The notes: generated by a model from the letters alone, not told the origin. A stretch of DNA of 64,000 bases from Diphasiastrum complanatum (GCA_029204225.1 CM055094.1:25072541-25136540); one strand, 5' to 3'. Shown: positions 23,802 through 34,460, numbered from the stretch's first letter. Translations and numbers: made by a program.

Positions 23802-24060
23802 AAGATGAAGGATCCGGATGCAGACGCGCCGGGGCCATGTCTGGGTCATATATATCAAAGGTTGCGGGACCCGGACGCGTCCACTCCAGATGCACTTTTT
23901 TTTTTTAGTGTACAATAGCTATAAAAAAAAAAAGGGACGCGGACGCGAAATGGCTGCGTCCTAGGTGGACTCTCACGTCTGATATTATATATAAAAAAAA
24001 AATAGGCCACCGGACGCGGATGCGAAAAGGCTGCGTCCGGACCCTCATGTCTGATATTAT
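23310..24060. repeat. GC-rich palindromic repeats (GGACGCG...CGCGTCC) in AT-rich linkers
   Basis: GGACGCGAAATGG[CT]CGCGTCC-type imperfect palindromes lie at 23413-23433, 23941-23961 and 24012-24038. Related half-sites (GGACGCGTCC, CCGCGTCC, GGACGCGACC) lie between. Each block is followed by a 'gtctgatat' phrase and an AT stretch. Alternating CG/CA runs (about 23479-23540) and an (AT)n tract at 23759-23799 are interleaved. The pattern suggests several copies of one small element. Confidence 0.6.
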
Positions 24061-25304
24061 ATATGTGTGTGTGACACACGCCTCTCTCTATCTCCCTCTC
24101 TATTTGCATGTGTCTATTACCTCTCTTTGCATATGTCCTATGTATCTTCCTCTGGGTATATACCTATATGTGTGTCCATCTAAAATTTTCTAAATGCTTG
24201 TGTGTGTGTATCTTTCTGTCTGTCTACATCAAACAGATAAGTACACAAATAGAATATCTAAGAGTCATCATGACTATCATATTTCAAGTCAAAATACTGA
24301 AGTTCGAGAAGCCCAAAGTCATCCCCTATTTTTTTTTAGCTAATTTGAGAAAAAATTACAAAAAATTCAACACAATTAAAGATGTGTTCTGATTTTCTAT
24401 TTTTTGGGGCATAGTATGAAACGGAAGCACATCGTTCCAAAACATTGTCGATTACAGAGTGGGCAACCGTGATCATAGCATCCAAGGGAGAGGGAGAGAA
24501 TGGATGCTTCCAACTATTAAGGAGAACATCTACAACCAAGAAAGGGAGAGGAAATTGAGGAATGAGAGAGGAAGAATCTGAAAGTTAGAGCTTCTATGTT
24601 CTGTTATTATGATTGCTGTGATCATCTAAAACACTTTAGTCCTTTAGTTTCATGAATTGCCGATTCGAGCCCAACGAGTCGGCTGTTCGATTCAGATTCT
24701 GATTCAGTGATTCAGCCAATTTGAAATTGGCAGCCGGATCCCCCCCCCTCCCCCCCTCCAGAAAAAAGAATAACACGCAGCATTGTTATTGTTGTTTGCA
24801 ACAGTAAACAATAAACAGCTTTACTCTTTAAAGTAGCTGATTCTTCTGCAACAATTATATTAACCATCGCTAGTCTTTGAAGTTTGAAGTAACTTGTAAG
24901 CAATGATCAATAAGCTTTAGCTTAGTAGCCTGTAAGTATAGTTGCACAAAAATCACCGATTCATCATTCGTCACTTGTCGCCCATCATTCGTCACTTGTC
25001 ACCCATCATTCATGATTTGAGCAATGCTCATTGCCCAATCTGCACCCTAAATCTTGAATCAGCAATTTAATGGTTGGCAAAAAATAAAAAGTAGGGAACT
25101 ACGACACTTATCTTGATGACCTTATTATAGTTTTGACACAATCAAGAGCAAAAAAGGAGACCATAGAGTGCAATGCACTATTGAAACATCTGGTTCAAGC
25201 GTGCGTTTTAAGAAAGATTCCCAACCTTGAAAGATACGTCTCACGACGTTTATGGCATTCTACATACTGCTTGGCCACAGTGAGAGTCGAACAATTTTGC
25301 AAAA
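24061..25304. other. Spacer with short tandem repeats
   Basis: No gene recognised. CATCATTCGTCACTTGTC recurs about 2.5 times at 24960-25015. Confidence 0.5.
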
Positions 25305-25455
25305 GAATAAAGCATTAACTGCTCAACTTAAAGAACAGCTACGGATGTTTTTTTCTACTTTAGGCATAGTAGTAAAAATATGAATAAAGCATTAACTGCT
25401 CAACTTAAACAACAGCTACGGGTGTTTTTTCTCCTGTAGGCATGGAAGTAATTGT
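25305..25455. repeat. Tandem duplication, about 75-base unit
   Basis: The unit beginning 'aataaagcattaactgctc' and containing 'acagctacgg' and 'taggcat' occurs at about 25305-25381 and again at about 25383-25455, with a few substitutions. Confidence 0.8.
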
Positions 25456-26169
25456 TGTCCTCAAAAGGAAATGAATTTCCCCAGGAGGTCTTACAAGTTG
25501 TTTCCACGAGTGGGAAACATAGATTGAGAAGATTCACCTCCACTTCTCTCTGAAAGTTAGCTGCTACTTCTTTGGAGCCAAGATAATTAAGGATAAGCTA
25601 CCCCAACTCCAAGACATTTTTGAAAGTAGAAGCAGCTGCCCCTTTTGCAGGAAGAATTAACATAGAAACCAAGCAATATGTGCTTGAAAATCTGACCTCA
25701 ATATATGTATTGTTGCACTGCTATAAAAATTCCTTTTCTATCCTGCTAATGCTGATAGTGTTAATCGTAATAGAGAAAGATTCGTGGTTGGTAAAATAGA
25801 GATAGCTAATAGACTGAAGTTCCTTCATTACTGCTCCCTTGGACCTCCCCTTCTTATAGAACATGCATAGAAGTATCTACTTATGTTAGTAGAGTTGGAG
25901 ATCATGGAAAGAGGTTTGAGGCTGTTGAAGTAAAGATTGTTAATAGAGCAAAATACCTTCATTACTGCTAACCTTCCCTTCTCCTATAACATTTATAAAA
26001 GCACCTGGAATAACCACAATCCCACAAATCAAAATTTAACTTTCATAGAGGCTGTCAAGTCAAAATTCAAAGAACTCTTCTAAGCTTGATCAAGGAGCCT
26101 CAAGATATGAGAAGTAAAGGGAAAAACACAAATAGGAGCAACAGACATTTCAGGTTCTTCAATGTCTAC
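25456..26169. other. Spacer; no further antiporter exon recognised
   Basis: This is where exon 5 of the NHD1-type gene might be expected. I searched the minus strand for the next conserved block (the SEIVFFLLGAM-type helix) and did not find it. Confidence 0.45.
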
Positions 26170-28339
26170 CCCAAGGCTGTGTATTGTCCATAGAGTCACC
26201 GCCATAAGAAGAGCAATGCCACTCTTGTTGAAAGCCAAGCATTCTTCAAAGATGATGCCTGCGTACCCGAGAAAGAAGACAAGAGACATAGCCAGATTCT
26301 ACCATTCAAAGAAGAACCCAGCACCAAAGCATGATGGTTAAGAATCTGCTTAGAAAGCTGAGGTAAAACCTGATAGAAAATTATAAAATTATCTATGACA
26401 ACTGGAACACAACATTGTGAGTTTCTTTTGTTTGCCATAACCTACAAAGGAATGGCTTGCCTCCAAAAAAACAGAAAGATGCTGTAATAGAACATATGCA
26501 AAAAAAAAAGCTTAATCTACTTTTGTGACTGTTGTTTAAGTCTCTGTTTCCATAAACGCTACACCAAGAAGTAAGTAGAGAAAGATTGATCACACCAATA
26601 AAAAAGAACCTGATTTTTGAAAACCAAGGAGTAACTGATGGCTGCTGCTCCAGCAACGACAAATGTTCCAATAGCAATAGTTTTAAATAGATCAACGTTG
26701 AGCCTGTAACTAGCCATGTAGTCAGGTGAACTCAGTTCATCCAGAAGATCACATGGTCCAAAAGTTTCGAATCTCTGAAAAATAAAATTGGCATTTGAGA
26801 ATATGAAAAGGCATCACACAAAACTACGATACAGTCTGAGCTTCATATGGTCCGACTGATCTTATTGCCCAAGCACCATCAAAGGAATTTTAATGGAAAG
26901 TAGTGATTGGTAATCTTGAACAGGTCTACTAGGTACATATATAGCAAACACCTATGAGAACATTTCCCTATCACTCATATTTATGTTTATTATCGAAGAA
27001 CTGGTAAAATACTCCGGTTTATGATTTTCTCTTCTTAAATATCTAAAAGTAAATAGGCTTATCTCTCTATTGATCTTCGTGAAAACTTTATTCTGGACCC
27101 CTGATCTCGATTTTATGCTAATCAATGTAAAGTGATTAGAGACCACTGAGCACACGTGTGCAACTATTAATGATACAGTACAGAGCAAGCACTAGGTTGA
27201 TCTAGCCTTCTGCTCACAGAACTGGAAGCTACTCTTTGTATTTGCAATCAGAAGACCCATGAACCAATTGAAAGCGGATGGTTCAAAGTGATCTAGGCTG
27301 GTAATTTTCTGTGGCATAACTCGGTGAATTGCATGAGGACAATTTTGTATAAATGGGAAGCTGTTTATCACTTTATTTGCTTGAAGACTATGGCTTACTA
27401 GAGCCAAATCAATGGATCAGGTAGCTGGTCAGTGTCATAAGAACGTGTTTGTGAAAACACGATTGCTTTCTGGCTGCTAATGGGCCAGCACGAGCAGGGT
27501 GTAGTGACAAACTTAGTTTACTATACAAGCATTATTCTGATATCACAAACGATAGGTAAAGGCATTAACCAGTACCAGTTAAAACTATGCTACCGAGAGC
27601 CCTCTAACTGTAGGTGGGACCGGCCCCTGATTTGGCCACCCTATCAAACTCTATTTCTGCACTGTTATTGTTGATGAATACCACTTGAAATTATGCTAAC
27701 AGAGAGGCCTCTAACTGCAGGTGGGGCAGGCCCCTAACCCATCATGGCAAACTCTCCTGCTTTATCCCTTGCCATATGCATTCAACACTTAAATACAGCT
27801 TTTAGGCAAGATACTTTCACACTTGTTCTGCCATATGCCAACGAGTTATCATAGAAATTGAAATGTTTTCAGGGGAAAGAACAACCCTCGGACGAGTCTT
27901 CAGCTTGTTCACCAGAGATGCCCTTGGAAATTGTTTTTGAGAATGTGCAAGAAGAAGAGGAAACCGTATCCCTGACATATTGGACCTAACGTTGCTTTCT
28001 CCTCTGATCCATGAGCTTCCATCTGAATTCTTAGATTCCAATAAGGAAAATCTCGAGACATTATAGAAGCCACATCCATGAAACTGCCTTGTAGAACTGC
28101 CCATTCTGCCTAAAAGAGTTGTGCTCGCCCTGTTCTTGTATATAGTAGTATTCTTATACGTAGACTTTGTCACATTGTTTGATCTTTCCTCCAAAGCTAA
28201 GCTGCAAATATTTGAAAGATTTGCCTAGCTTTCTGTCATAGAACAATTTGGGCGATGCATAAACTAACCTGCGGCTGCGAATTGACAAATTTGCAATGAG
28301 ATTCTGGATTGATTGGCTGAACGAAGTGAGTGAGTGCAT
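26170..28339 (-). CDS. NHD1: Plastid NhaD-type Na+/H+ antiporter, first four exons
   Basis: The product family exchanges Na+ for H+ across the chloroplast envelope. Four exons splice in frame on the minus strand. Exon 1 (28339-28269) starts MHSLTSFSQS and ends at AG/GTTAGT. Exon 2 runs from 28201 to 27886 (AGG/GTTGTT) or 27823 (CAA/GTGTGA). Exon 3 (26774-26610) follows a TTTTCAG acceptor and carries PCDLLDELSSPDYMASY. Exon 4 (26298-26170) carries NLAMSLVFF and GYAGIIFEECLAFNKSG. Exons 1-2 are Ser/Arg-rich with few acidic residues, like a transit peptide. Exon 4 is the conserved first membrane segment of NhaD antiporters. The ion-binding helices and the rest of the protein were not found, so this is a truncated gene, or the remaining exons lie outside the window. 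No stop interrupts the exons seen. Confidence 0.75.
27577..27780. repeat. Imperfect duplication inside antiporter intron 2
   Basis: The block AACTATGCTACCGAGAGCCC with CTCTAACTGTAGGTGGGACC is repeated about 110 bases later as AATTATGCTAACAGAGAGGC with CTCTAACTGCAGGTGGGGCA. Confidence 0.65.
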
Positions 28340-28660
28340 CAGCCAAGGCTCTGGTTAGCGGATCCATTCCAGCATTAAACTCACAAAATCAGATTACTAC
28401 TACTAGTAATCAATGCATGAATGCAATTACATCGATCGATCGATCGATTGCAAAATGTGACTACTCCAAGGACTGATGGATTGCGAAATGTAACATTTCA
28501 AAGCAGTTATTGCGTCGCTCAATGCAACTATAGATTGCGTCGATACAGTGTATGTGATTTCCACCTGACCTGTCTATCTCTGTGTGTCAAAAAGCCTATA
28601 ATCCATTGAAAAAGGCCTACCCAATTTTTAATTCACCTACCTACATAGCAAGTATTTAGG

Positions 28661-28816
28661 TAATGCCTTGTGCTCAGGTTTCTTTGTATTTTAGATAGTC
28701 CTTTGTATTTTAGATACTACCTACTCACCTAATGCCTTGTGCTCAGGTGTTCTTTGTATTTTAGATACTACCTACTCACGTAATGCCTTGTGCTCAGGTG
28801 TCCTTTGTATTTTGGG
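28661..28816. repeat. Tandem repeat upstream of the antiporter gene
   Basis: The unit beginning TAATGCCTTGTGCTCAGG starts at 28661, 28730 and 28781. Each contains TTTGTATTTTAGATA(CT/GT) and ends CCTACTCAC. The first unit has an internal duplication of 'ctttgtattttagata'. It lies 320-480 bases upstream of the antiporter ATG, in the likely promoter. Confidence 0.8.
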
Positions 28817-28864
28817 ACCACCTTCGGGAGCATAATGTTCATCCAATTTTCTCTCTCCCAAGAA

Positions 28865-28955
28865 TCTGTCATTCTCTCTCCTCTCTTCGGTGGAATTCAA
28901 TTTCTCTCTCCTCTCTCCGGTGGAATGCACGTTCTCTCTCCGGTGGAGCACATCA
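28865..28955. repeat. CT-rich tandem repeat with CGGTGGA
   Basis: TTCTCTCTCCTCTCTCCGGT followed by GGAAT is repeated three times with shortening toward the right. Confidence 0.7.
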
Positions 28956-29049
28956 TTGGCTGTCCACATCCACATTCCATCACAAACTTAAAAAAATTTA
29001 GGAAAAAAAAAATGGCAAAAAACTGAAAAAAGAAAACAAAAAAAAACCT

Positions 29050-29240
29050 TCGCACAATGGCATTAAGTAGGGGAAGGCCCGAAGCCCTCAAGGCCTTCCT
29101 TGCTGGTCGGGGCCTGCCCTCGGGCTCCCGCCCTCGGGCAAGGGCCCTCCCAGCAAGGAAGGCCCTCAGGCAGGGCCTCCCGCCCTCGGGCAAGGGCCCT
29201 CCCAGCAAGGAAGGCCCTCAGGCAGGGCCTTCCCCCCCAC
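29050..29240. repeat. GC-rich tandem repeat, 52-base unit
   Basis: The unit starting CTCCCGCCCTCGGGCAAGGG begins at 29125 and 29177 and is nearly exact. A partial, inverted relative (AAGGCCTTCCTTGCTGG) lies before it at about 29090. Local GC content is far above the surroundings. Confidence 0.85.
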
Positions 29241-29347
29241 AAAATTATTTTTTCTAGATTCTCATAAAATCAGTTTTCAAATTTTTACAAAGAAAACTGA
29301 GCGCCTCACAAAACGTAATCTGTGGGGCAAATTTTTTTTTGACAATG

Positions 29348-29441
29348 TTTTTTACACGCACCTTTCGGACTTCGGAAAGTGCATGTAAAAAAATTTACTT
29401 TTTTTTACACGCACCTTCCGCCCGGAAGGTGCGTGTAAAAA
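29348..29441. repeat. Two adjacent perfect or near-perfect hairpins
   Basis: Hairpin 1 (29348-29392) pairs TTTTTTACACGCACCTTTCG with its near complement around GGACTT. Hairpin 2 has a perfect 19-base stem, TTTTTACACGCACCTTCCG (29402-29420) against 29423-29441, with a two-base loop. Both stems share the ACACGCACCTT core. Confidence 0.9.
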
Positions 29442-29696
29442 TAATCTATCTCAAAAAAACAAAGAAAAAAAAAATGTGAAAACAGATTTCACGCAAGGGA
29501 AGGTCAGGCTCCGAGGCCCTTCCGCCCCTTTTTTAAGCCTTTATAGGTTATGAGACTATCAAATATTGGAACTTTGAAAATTTCCACATGCTCATTATGA
29601 ATCTGCGTGCGTGCATGTAAGGTATGTTGATAATTTTCTTTTTCTTAATGACTCCCTTAAAAGCGACAACAAGGCTATTACGGACTGGTAGTCTAT

Positions 29697-30335
29697 TTAA
29701 AATTAAAATATTATGTATAGTTTAAAATTCGAAATTTGAATTGTTTTTAACAAAGTAATCATATAAATATGCTTGATCACCTTGATAAAATTTTAACATA
29801 ACAACTAGCAATGTGAGCCCACAAGTGTACGGGCGGACATGCGTTTTGGGCGGGCAGGACAGGGTTTTGGGCGGTTTAAAATTAAAATATTATGAATAAT
29901 ACGTATAATTTAAAATTTGAAATTTGAATTGTTTTTAACAAAGTAATCATATAAATATGCTTGATCACCTTGATAAAATTTTAACATAACAACTAGCGAT
30001 GTGAGCCCACAAGTGTGCGGGCGGACATGCGTTTTGGGCGGGCAGGGCAGGGTTTTGGGCTGTTGGGCAAAGGGGAGGGAGTGAAAATTGAAAAAAAAAA
30101 ATTGGGCAGGGTCAAGCTACCCGTGGGGCAGTGTGACCGCTGCCCGAAAAAAAGCATGAAGGAAAATTTTAAAAAAAGGGTCCCGGACAACATTGATGCT
30201 GCCCGTCACAATGTGAGCGCTGTCCGGACAACGTGCGGGAACACTATTATTCAAAATTTGAATTGTTTTTAACAAAGTAATCATATAAATATGCTTGATC
30301 CCCTTGATAAAATTTTAACATAACAATAAACAAAC
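29697..30335. repeat. Tandem repeat, about 180-base unit, two full copies and one partial
   Basis: Copy 1 (about 29697-29876) and copy 2 (about 29877-30060) share AAAATTAAAATATTATG, then AATTGTTTTTAACAAAGTAA, then GCCCACAAGTGTRCGGGCGG and CAGGGTTTTGGGC. A third partial copy (about 30253-30330) keeps only the AT-rich half. Copies 2 and 3 are separated by a GGGCAG/CTGCCC-rich segment. Confidence 0.85.
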
Positions 30336-30981
30336 AAGGCACTTGCAATCTTGTTTGCAATTTCTTTAGGTTCTCCTACTAAATTCTACATGTGTTAATT
30401 ATTGCGAGTCCATGAGAAAAATGCATTGCAGTTATATTGTCAATATAGAGGTATAGTATGAAGAATCTAACGTCTAATGCAGAAACAAGTGTCATTTCTA
30501 AACTTTATTGAATCCAAGAAAAATGGCAAAATGATACTTCAAGCCTCGCTCTAACCATGTTGATAATAAACATGCATAAACAATAAAAGTATGCAAGATA
30601 GCAAATCACATGTGTAGGGAGTATGGTTATGAGATTGCAATGAGGGTAATCCGTTGTTTCAGCTAAATTTCAAGTTAAACTAGAAAAAAAAAAAATCTAA
30701 TATTGAAAAGGTGATGTTTCGCATCTCTCAACTCTCGCTCGATCTCTGCGAATGATTGTGTTTCTGAAATTTCATGAGGAATTATGTTTATGATTCCAAA
30801 TTGGGTTTATTATTTCAAACATTGGATAAGAGAAAAATGGCAATTTCACATGATAAAAATGAAATGTTGACACAAGAAAACATTGTCGTGAGCACGTGGA
30901 TCTCAAGCTACTAAACAAGGACTAACCAATGACATGCAAAAAATTTAGACAAGTGGGGCTCCAAATTTTTTATTGATTATC
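30336..30981. other. AT-rich spacer, no recognised gene
   Basis: No exon, repeat or element terminus recognised. Confidence 0.5.
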
Positions 30982-31221
30982 CTATCTAATGGATGCGCAT
31001 CTTTTATGAATGAATTTCAATAGATTCGATGGTTTTTGAAGATTATTCTCGACTTTTTCCATCATAGATATTAGCTCTTTAGACTTGCTAATGCCAACAC
31101 CAAATCATGTCATCTCTTTCAATCCACCCCTTATGGACATACTGTAAAACATGACCGAACGTGCATACTTCTGGTCAAATGCTTGCACAAGTCCATCAAA
31201 CTCTTCTTCGGACGAAGTTTG
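30982..31221 (-). pseudogene. Coding-like remnant of unknown family
   Basis: One frame reads QTSSEEEFDGLVQAFDQKYA, then RSVMFYSMSIRGGLKEM, one stop, then FGVGISKSKELISMMEKVEN and on to a TAG at 30982. Codon use and composition look like protein with a single stop. It lies on the same strand as the methyltransferase gene and about 600 bases past its end. I do not recognise it. Confidence 0.35.
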
Positions 31222-31836
31222 TCACACATGTCTTTGTAAAAGGGCGTCTCTTTAATTGACCAATGGGATTTTGGTCAATAGAGTTTCCAGCCATGCCTTT
31301 TTGGCATGAAATGTGCATAGAAGGATATTAACATGGTGACAAAAAAAAGAGCAATGACATGGAGACCCACTTTCTGTAATATTTTAATTTTCTTTTTTCC
31401 AAAAATGCCTATATCCAAAATGCTTTGCAAATGTTATATTATCATGCTAAAAATATATCGTCTTTTGTTAAAAACTAAAATCATACTAAAAAAATTAGAT
31501 ATAGAATTTTGACAACATATTCAATTTTGTATGTATTTCAAATTACTTGCTAAAAAACAAAATCATTATATATAAAAATACTAAAATCAACAAAAAAAAT
31601 TATTTTACTTATTTGAGAAATCATCTAGTAACAAACATTTTAAAATACTAAAAAATAAATTGTTTGAAATAATTTTTTTATGAATGCAATATAAACTCAA
31701 ATTAATCTGTTTTAAAATCTTCAATTTTATACAATAATAATTTCTACACATTTACAAAGATTTATGTAAATGAATTTAAAAACTTCATGCCACAAAAGTT
31801 TGAAATTCGTATATAATCTTCAAAATGATGAAATAG
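31222..31836. other. AT-rich spacer
   Basis: Nothing recognised between the methyltransferase gene end and the coding remnant. Confidence 0.5.
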
Positions 31837-32497
31837 TCATGTACATGCTTCCCAAAAATCATCAAGTTCATTGACGTCTTTGGGCTTTTCTGGAGGAGCC
31901 TCAATAGAGACAACGCCAACCTCTTCAACAGTTTCCTCTATAGTGACGACATTGTAATCTTGAACTAAGACATCTGTAAGGACCTTGTGTCACCCACTTT
32001 CCCACTAGCGAGAGGTTGTGGTTCTTTTGATAGTGGAATTATAGAGTCTTCGTCATGTGTAGACTTTCCTACCTCTGTTAATTCATCTGGCAAAACTAAG
32101 ATAGATTTCGTTTGCATTTTTACAAATTCTACTAAGCTAGAATCTAATTCTATAGCATCAACATGCCTGCCTTTTTGCACAGCCCATGCGTTTGTAGTGT
32201 CGCTACTGCTAAACAAATCTAAAACCCAATCTGCTGGGTGTGAAAAAATTTCAATAAGATGATTAATTAATTGTTGTGGCTTTTGATATGGACAAGCCAC
32301 AAAACCTATCATCGGATTTTTCAATTTTTTTTGTTACTTCTAGAAATTGGAACAAGCTCCCAAAGCTAGTCAGGTCGGTGGTGTTGTAGTGCAGCATAGA
32401 GCGTTTGCCATCTAGCGAATAATAACCAATTATGGTTATGTATTCAATCTCATTGCATAGTCGTGCACCACCAACATTGCGAACATTGGGCTTGTAC
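31837..32497 (-). pseudogene. Methyltransferase last exon with motif X/I, two frame breaks
   Basis: Begins after TTTTTGTAG with YKPNVRNVGGARLCNEIEY. A run of eight A bases near 32330 carries a one-base shift. In the downstream frame it continues GFVACPYQKPQQLINHLIEI, matching the motif X Lys-Pro-x-x-Leu helix. Next is WVLDLFSSSDTTNAWAVQKG and DAIELD, a degenerate motif I (family D-P-F-x-G-x-G-T-T). A second shift near 31975 leads to an acidic tail (VVTIEETVEEV; LDDFWEACT) ending at TGA 31837. Codon-level continuity across both shifts suggests recent damage or sequencing error in homopolymers. Confidence 0.6.
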
Positions 32498-32588
32498 CTA
32501 CAAAAAGAAAAGTAAATTATTATTTTAAACAATGATCTATGCAAGCATAGAATATATAAAAATTAAAACAAATAAGTTAAAAACGTAC

Positions 32589-33038
32589 CAAATAGCATTT
32601 TCAATCCCAACATTGCAAAAAGTTAAAAGAGCTTTTTGCACTGAAGCCGACTGCCAGCTTGAATGGAATATCACAACTCTCCAAATAGGAGAAGTTGTGA
32701 TTCCAAGAAATCCCCGCATCACACTATGGATCTCAGAGAATTTAAATGGAGAATCATCATTTAGAGATTCTTTCATCTGAAATTCATAGGGGATGTCGGC
32801 AATGCCAAAGAGCGAGGGTCTTTTCTTTAAAAAAATTGAAATCTTCCTACAATCTCTTTCTTCCACAGTGTAAAAACACGATTGATCGTCGACACATTTC
32901 GGGAGGTATGACTCTGTTGAATCCTCCTCGGCAATAGTCTCACCCCATGCCAATCTTTCTCTGTCTCTTTTTTTTGCCTTCACTTTTACTGTGTTTAGAC
33001 TGCTCGAGAAGGACTTTATTTTTCTTGTTTTCAACAGA
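32589..33038 (-). CDS. Methyltransferase exon with motif IV-like DIPY
   Basis: The exon is open throughout between a CTTCTTTCAG acceptor and a donor TTTG/GTACGT. It encodes a Lys-rich start (KVKAKKRDRER), an acidic stretch (AEEDSTES), then SLFGIADIPYEFQM (about 32800-32780). That is where beta-class enzymes carry S/D-P-P-Y/W, and here the first Pro is Ile. WRVVIFHSSWQSASVQKALL follows, resembling the strand-helix after motif IV. The 91-base intron to the next exon joins TG to G, making a Trp codon and keeping the frame. Confidence 0.6.
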
Positions 33039-33057
33039 CTGAAAGAAGAGAGAATGC

Positions 33058-33915
33058 AACTATGCTTAGCATAGGATATACTAAATAAATAATTAAAATT
33101 TTTCAATGTTAAGCAAGGTAAAATGAAATATGCACTATGCTTAGCATAGGATGAACATAATTAATTTTATGCTAAGCTTGAGATTCTAGCTTAGAGAATA
33201 CAATTCTGTGTTTAGCATAAGATATGAATGTTAAAAAAAAAAAAATTAATATATTTCTATGCTAAGCATGAGGAAGTGAATATCATATCTCTAAATAATA
33301 TCACAAAAAGAGTGAGGGCTTCATTTTTACTACTCAGATGATAAAGCCTCTGGCACTCTGCAAAATCTTTACAGATCAACCCTGTTACCATGGCATCTTG
33401 AACTTTCATAAATAATCTATGCTTGTATTAGAAAACATATTAGTGATCAATATCACAAAAAAATAAAAAAAATTATAATTAAGTATTAAAAAATGTCATT
33501 TAAAAACAAAAAGAGAATATGACCTCTAACATTCCTTGCCCATTTCTACAAGGGAGTGCTGACCATTGGCAACCGTCGAGAGAACGCTGATTACCAGCTC
33601 CGAGGAATTTATTCCCTGTATATTTTTCCACTTAGAAATACCCATCTCTATTGGTATGGGTTTTAATGTGTGAGTGGCCGCAACAACCTTTTTTTTGGAT
33701 TTTGAACCTCGAGCTGGCTGGCCCTTTATTTCAAAATTTTCTCATTTGTCAAAAATTTTATCTACAAGAGCCCACACCAGAAAAATAACATTAAGGAGAC
33801 AGAATATTAAAAAAATTGTAAATTTCTTTTGAATCAAATATTCCATGCTAAGCATAGTAAAGCAATTACCTAAATGAAAAACTTTTGAACCAAACATTCT
33901 ATGCTAAGCATAGTA
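33058..33915. repeat. Repeated short palindrome CTATGCTTAGCATAG in introns of the methyltransferase gene
   Basis: CTATGCTTAGCATAG or its complement CTATGCTAAGCATAG occurs at 33060-33074, 33135-33149, 33258-33270 (one end changed), 33844-33858 and 33899-33913. Partial copies lie near 33170 and 33213, and a related CTATGCAAGCATAG at 32537-32550. All copies fall in predicted introns. The two right-hand copies share the flank TAGTAAA(G/A)(C/T)AATTACC. Confidence 0.85.
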
Positions 33916-34041
33916 AAATAATTACCTAGCTACTACGAAATGCTAGCTATAAAAATTATCATATATAATCAAACTTTGCGTCGGATTTTTAAAATCAAAT
34001 GGCACGTCTGCTTCGTGGCACAAAGTGCTTTCAGCTCCAAC

Positions 34042-34460
34042 TAGTTAAAATCTCCAGCTTTGGAAACTCGGACAAATTTTTTGTGGAAAAATCTAATTCT
34101 CTGGATGACCATCATTTTCATCATGTAGTCTTGGTCAATGTTATGGTCCTAGGCAAGAAGTTTAGCTTCTTCTGCTGTCAACCCAGCAAACGCAATGGCA
34201 GTAGCAGACCAAAAAGAAGCTACATGGGAGTACTCTTGGGACAATTGCTTTCTGGCTTGTAAACTATGAATGCCTCCCAAAACAAACAAAAAAATCATAA
34301 AAATCTAAGGAAGAAAAATCAAATTCGAAAATAGATCTATATTCAGTCGGATCTACTAAAACAACAAAAGGTGTCACAATTGCTTGCGTATGATCTTTAA
34401 ATTTGATTTTTAAATTATGTACATGTGTGTCATTAGGCTCTCAAACCTCCATTGGTCGAT
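34042..34460 (-). pseudogene. ParB-like N-terminal domain remnant
   Basis: In one frame PNDTHVHNLKIKF and IVTPFVVLVDPTEY (about 34445-34335) resemble the first strands of ParB/Srx folds. After a one-base shift or small intron the text continues FVLGGIHSLQARKQL (about 34290-34245). This matches the ParB box G-G-x-H-R-x-x-A with Ser for Arg. Then come ATAIAFAGLTAEEAKLLA, a stop at 34149-34151, DHNIDQDYMM, IQRIRFFH and a stop at 34041-34043. The match is by motif order only; the fold assignment is inference. Confidence 0.4.

Noticed and set aside
24336-24539. Possible fifth exon of the NHD1-type antiporter (text with DAMITVAHSVIDNV)
   Set aside because: Superficial resemblance to LLGAMTIVEIVD, but the surrounding residues and splice sites do not fit.
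25440-25590. Open minus-strand stretch after 'GCTCCAAAG' considered as an antiporter exon
   Set aside because: The translation lacks the conserved membrane helix sequence expected after exon 4.
28434-28447. ATCGATCGATCGAT block as a regulatory site
   Set aside because: A simple tetranucleotide repeat with no other support.
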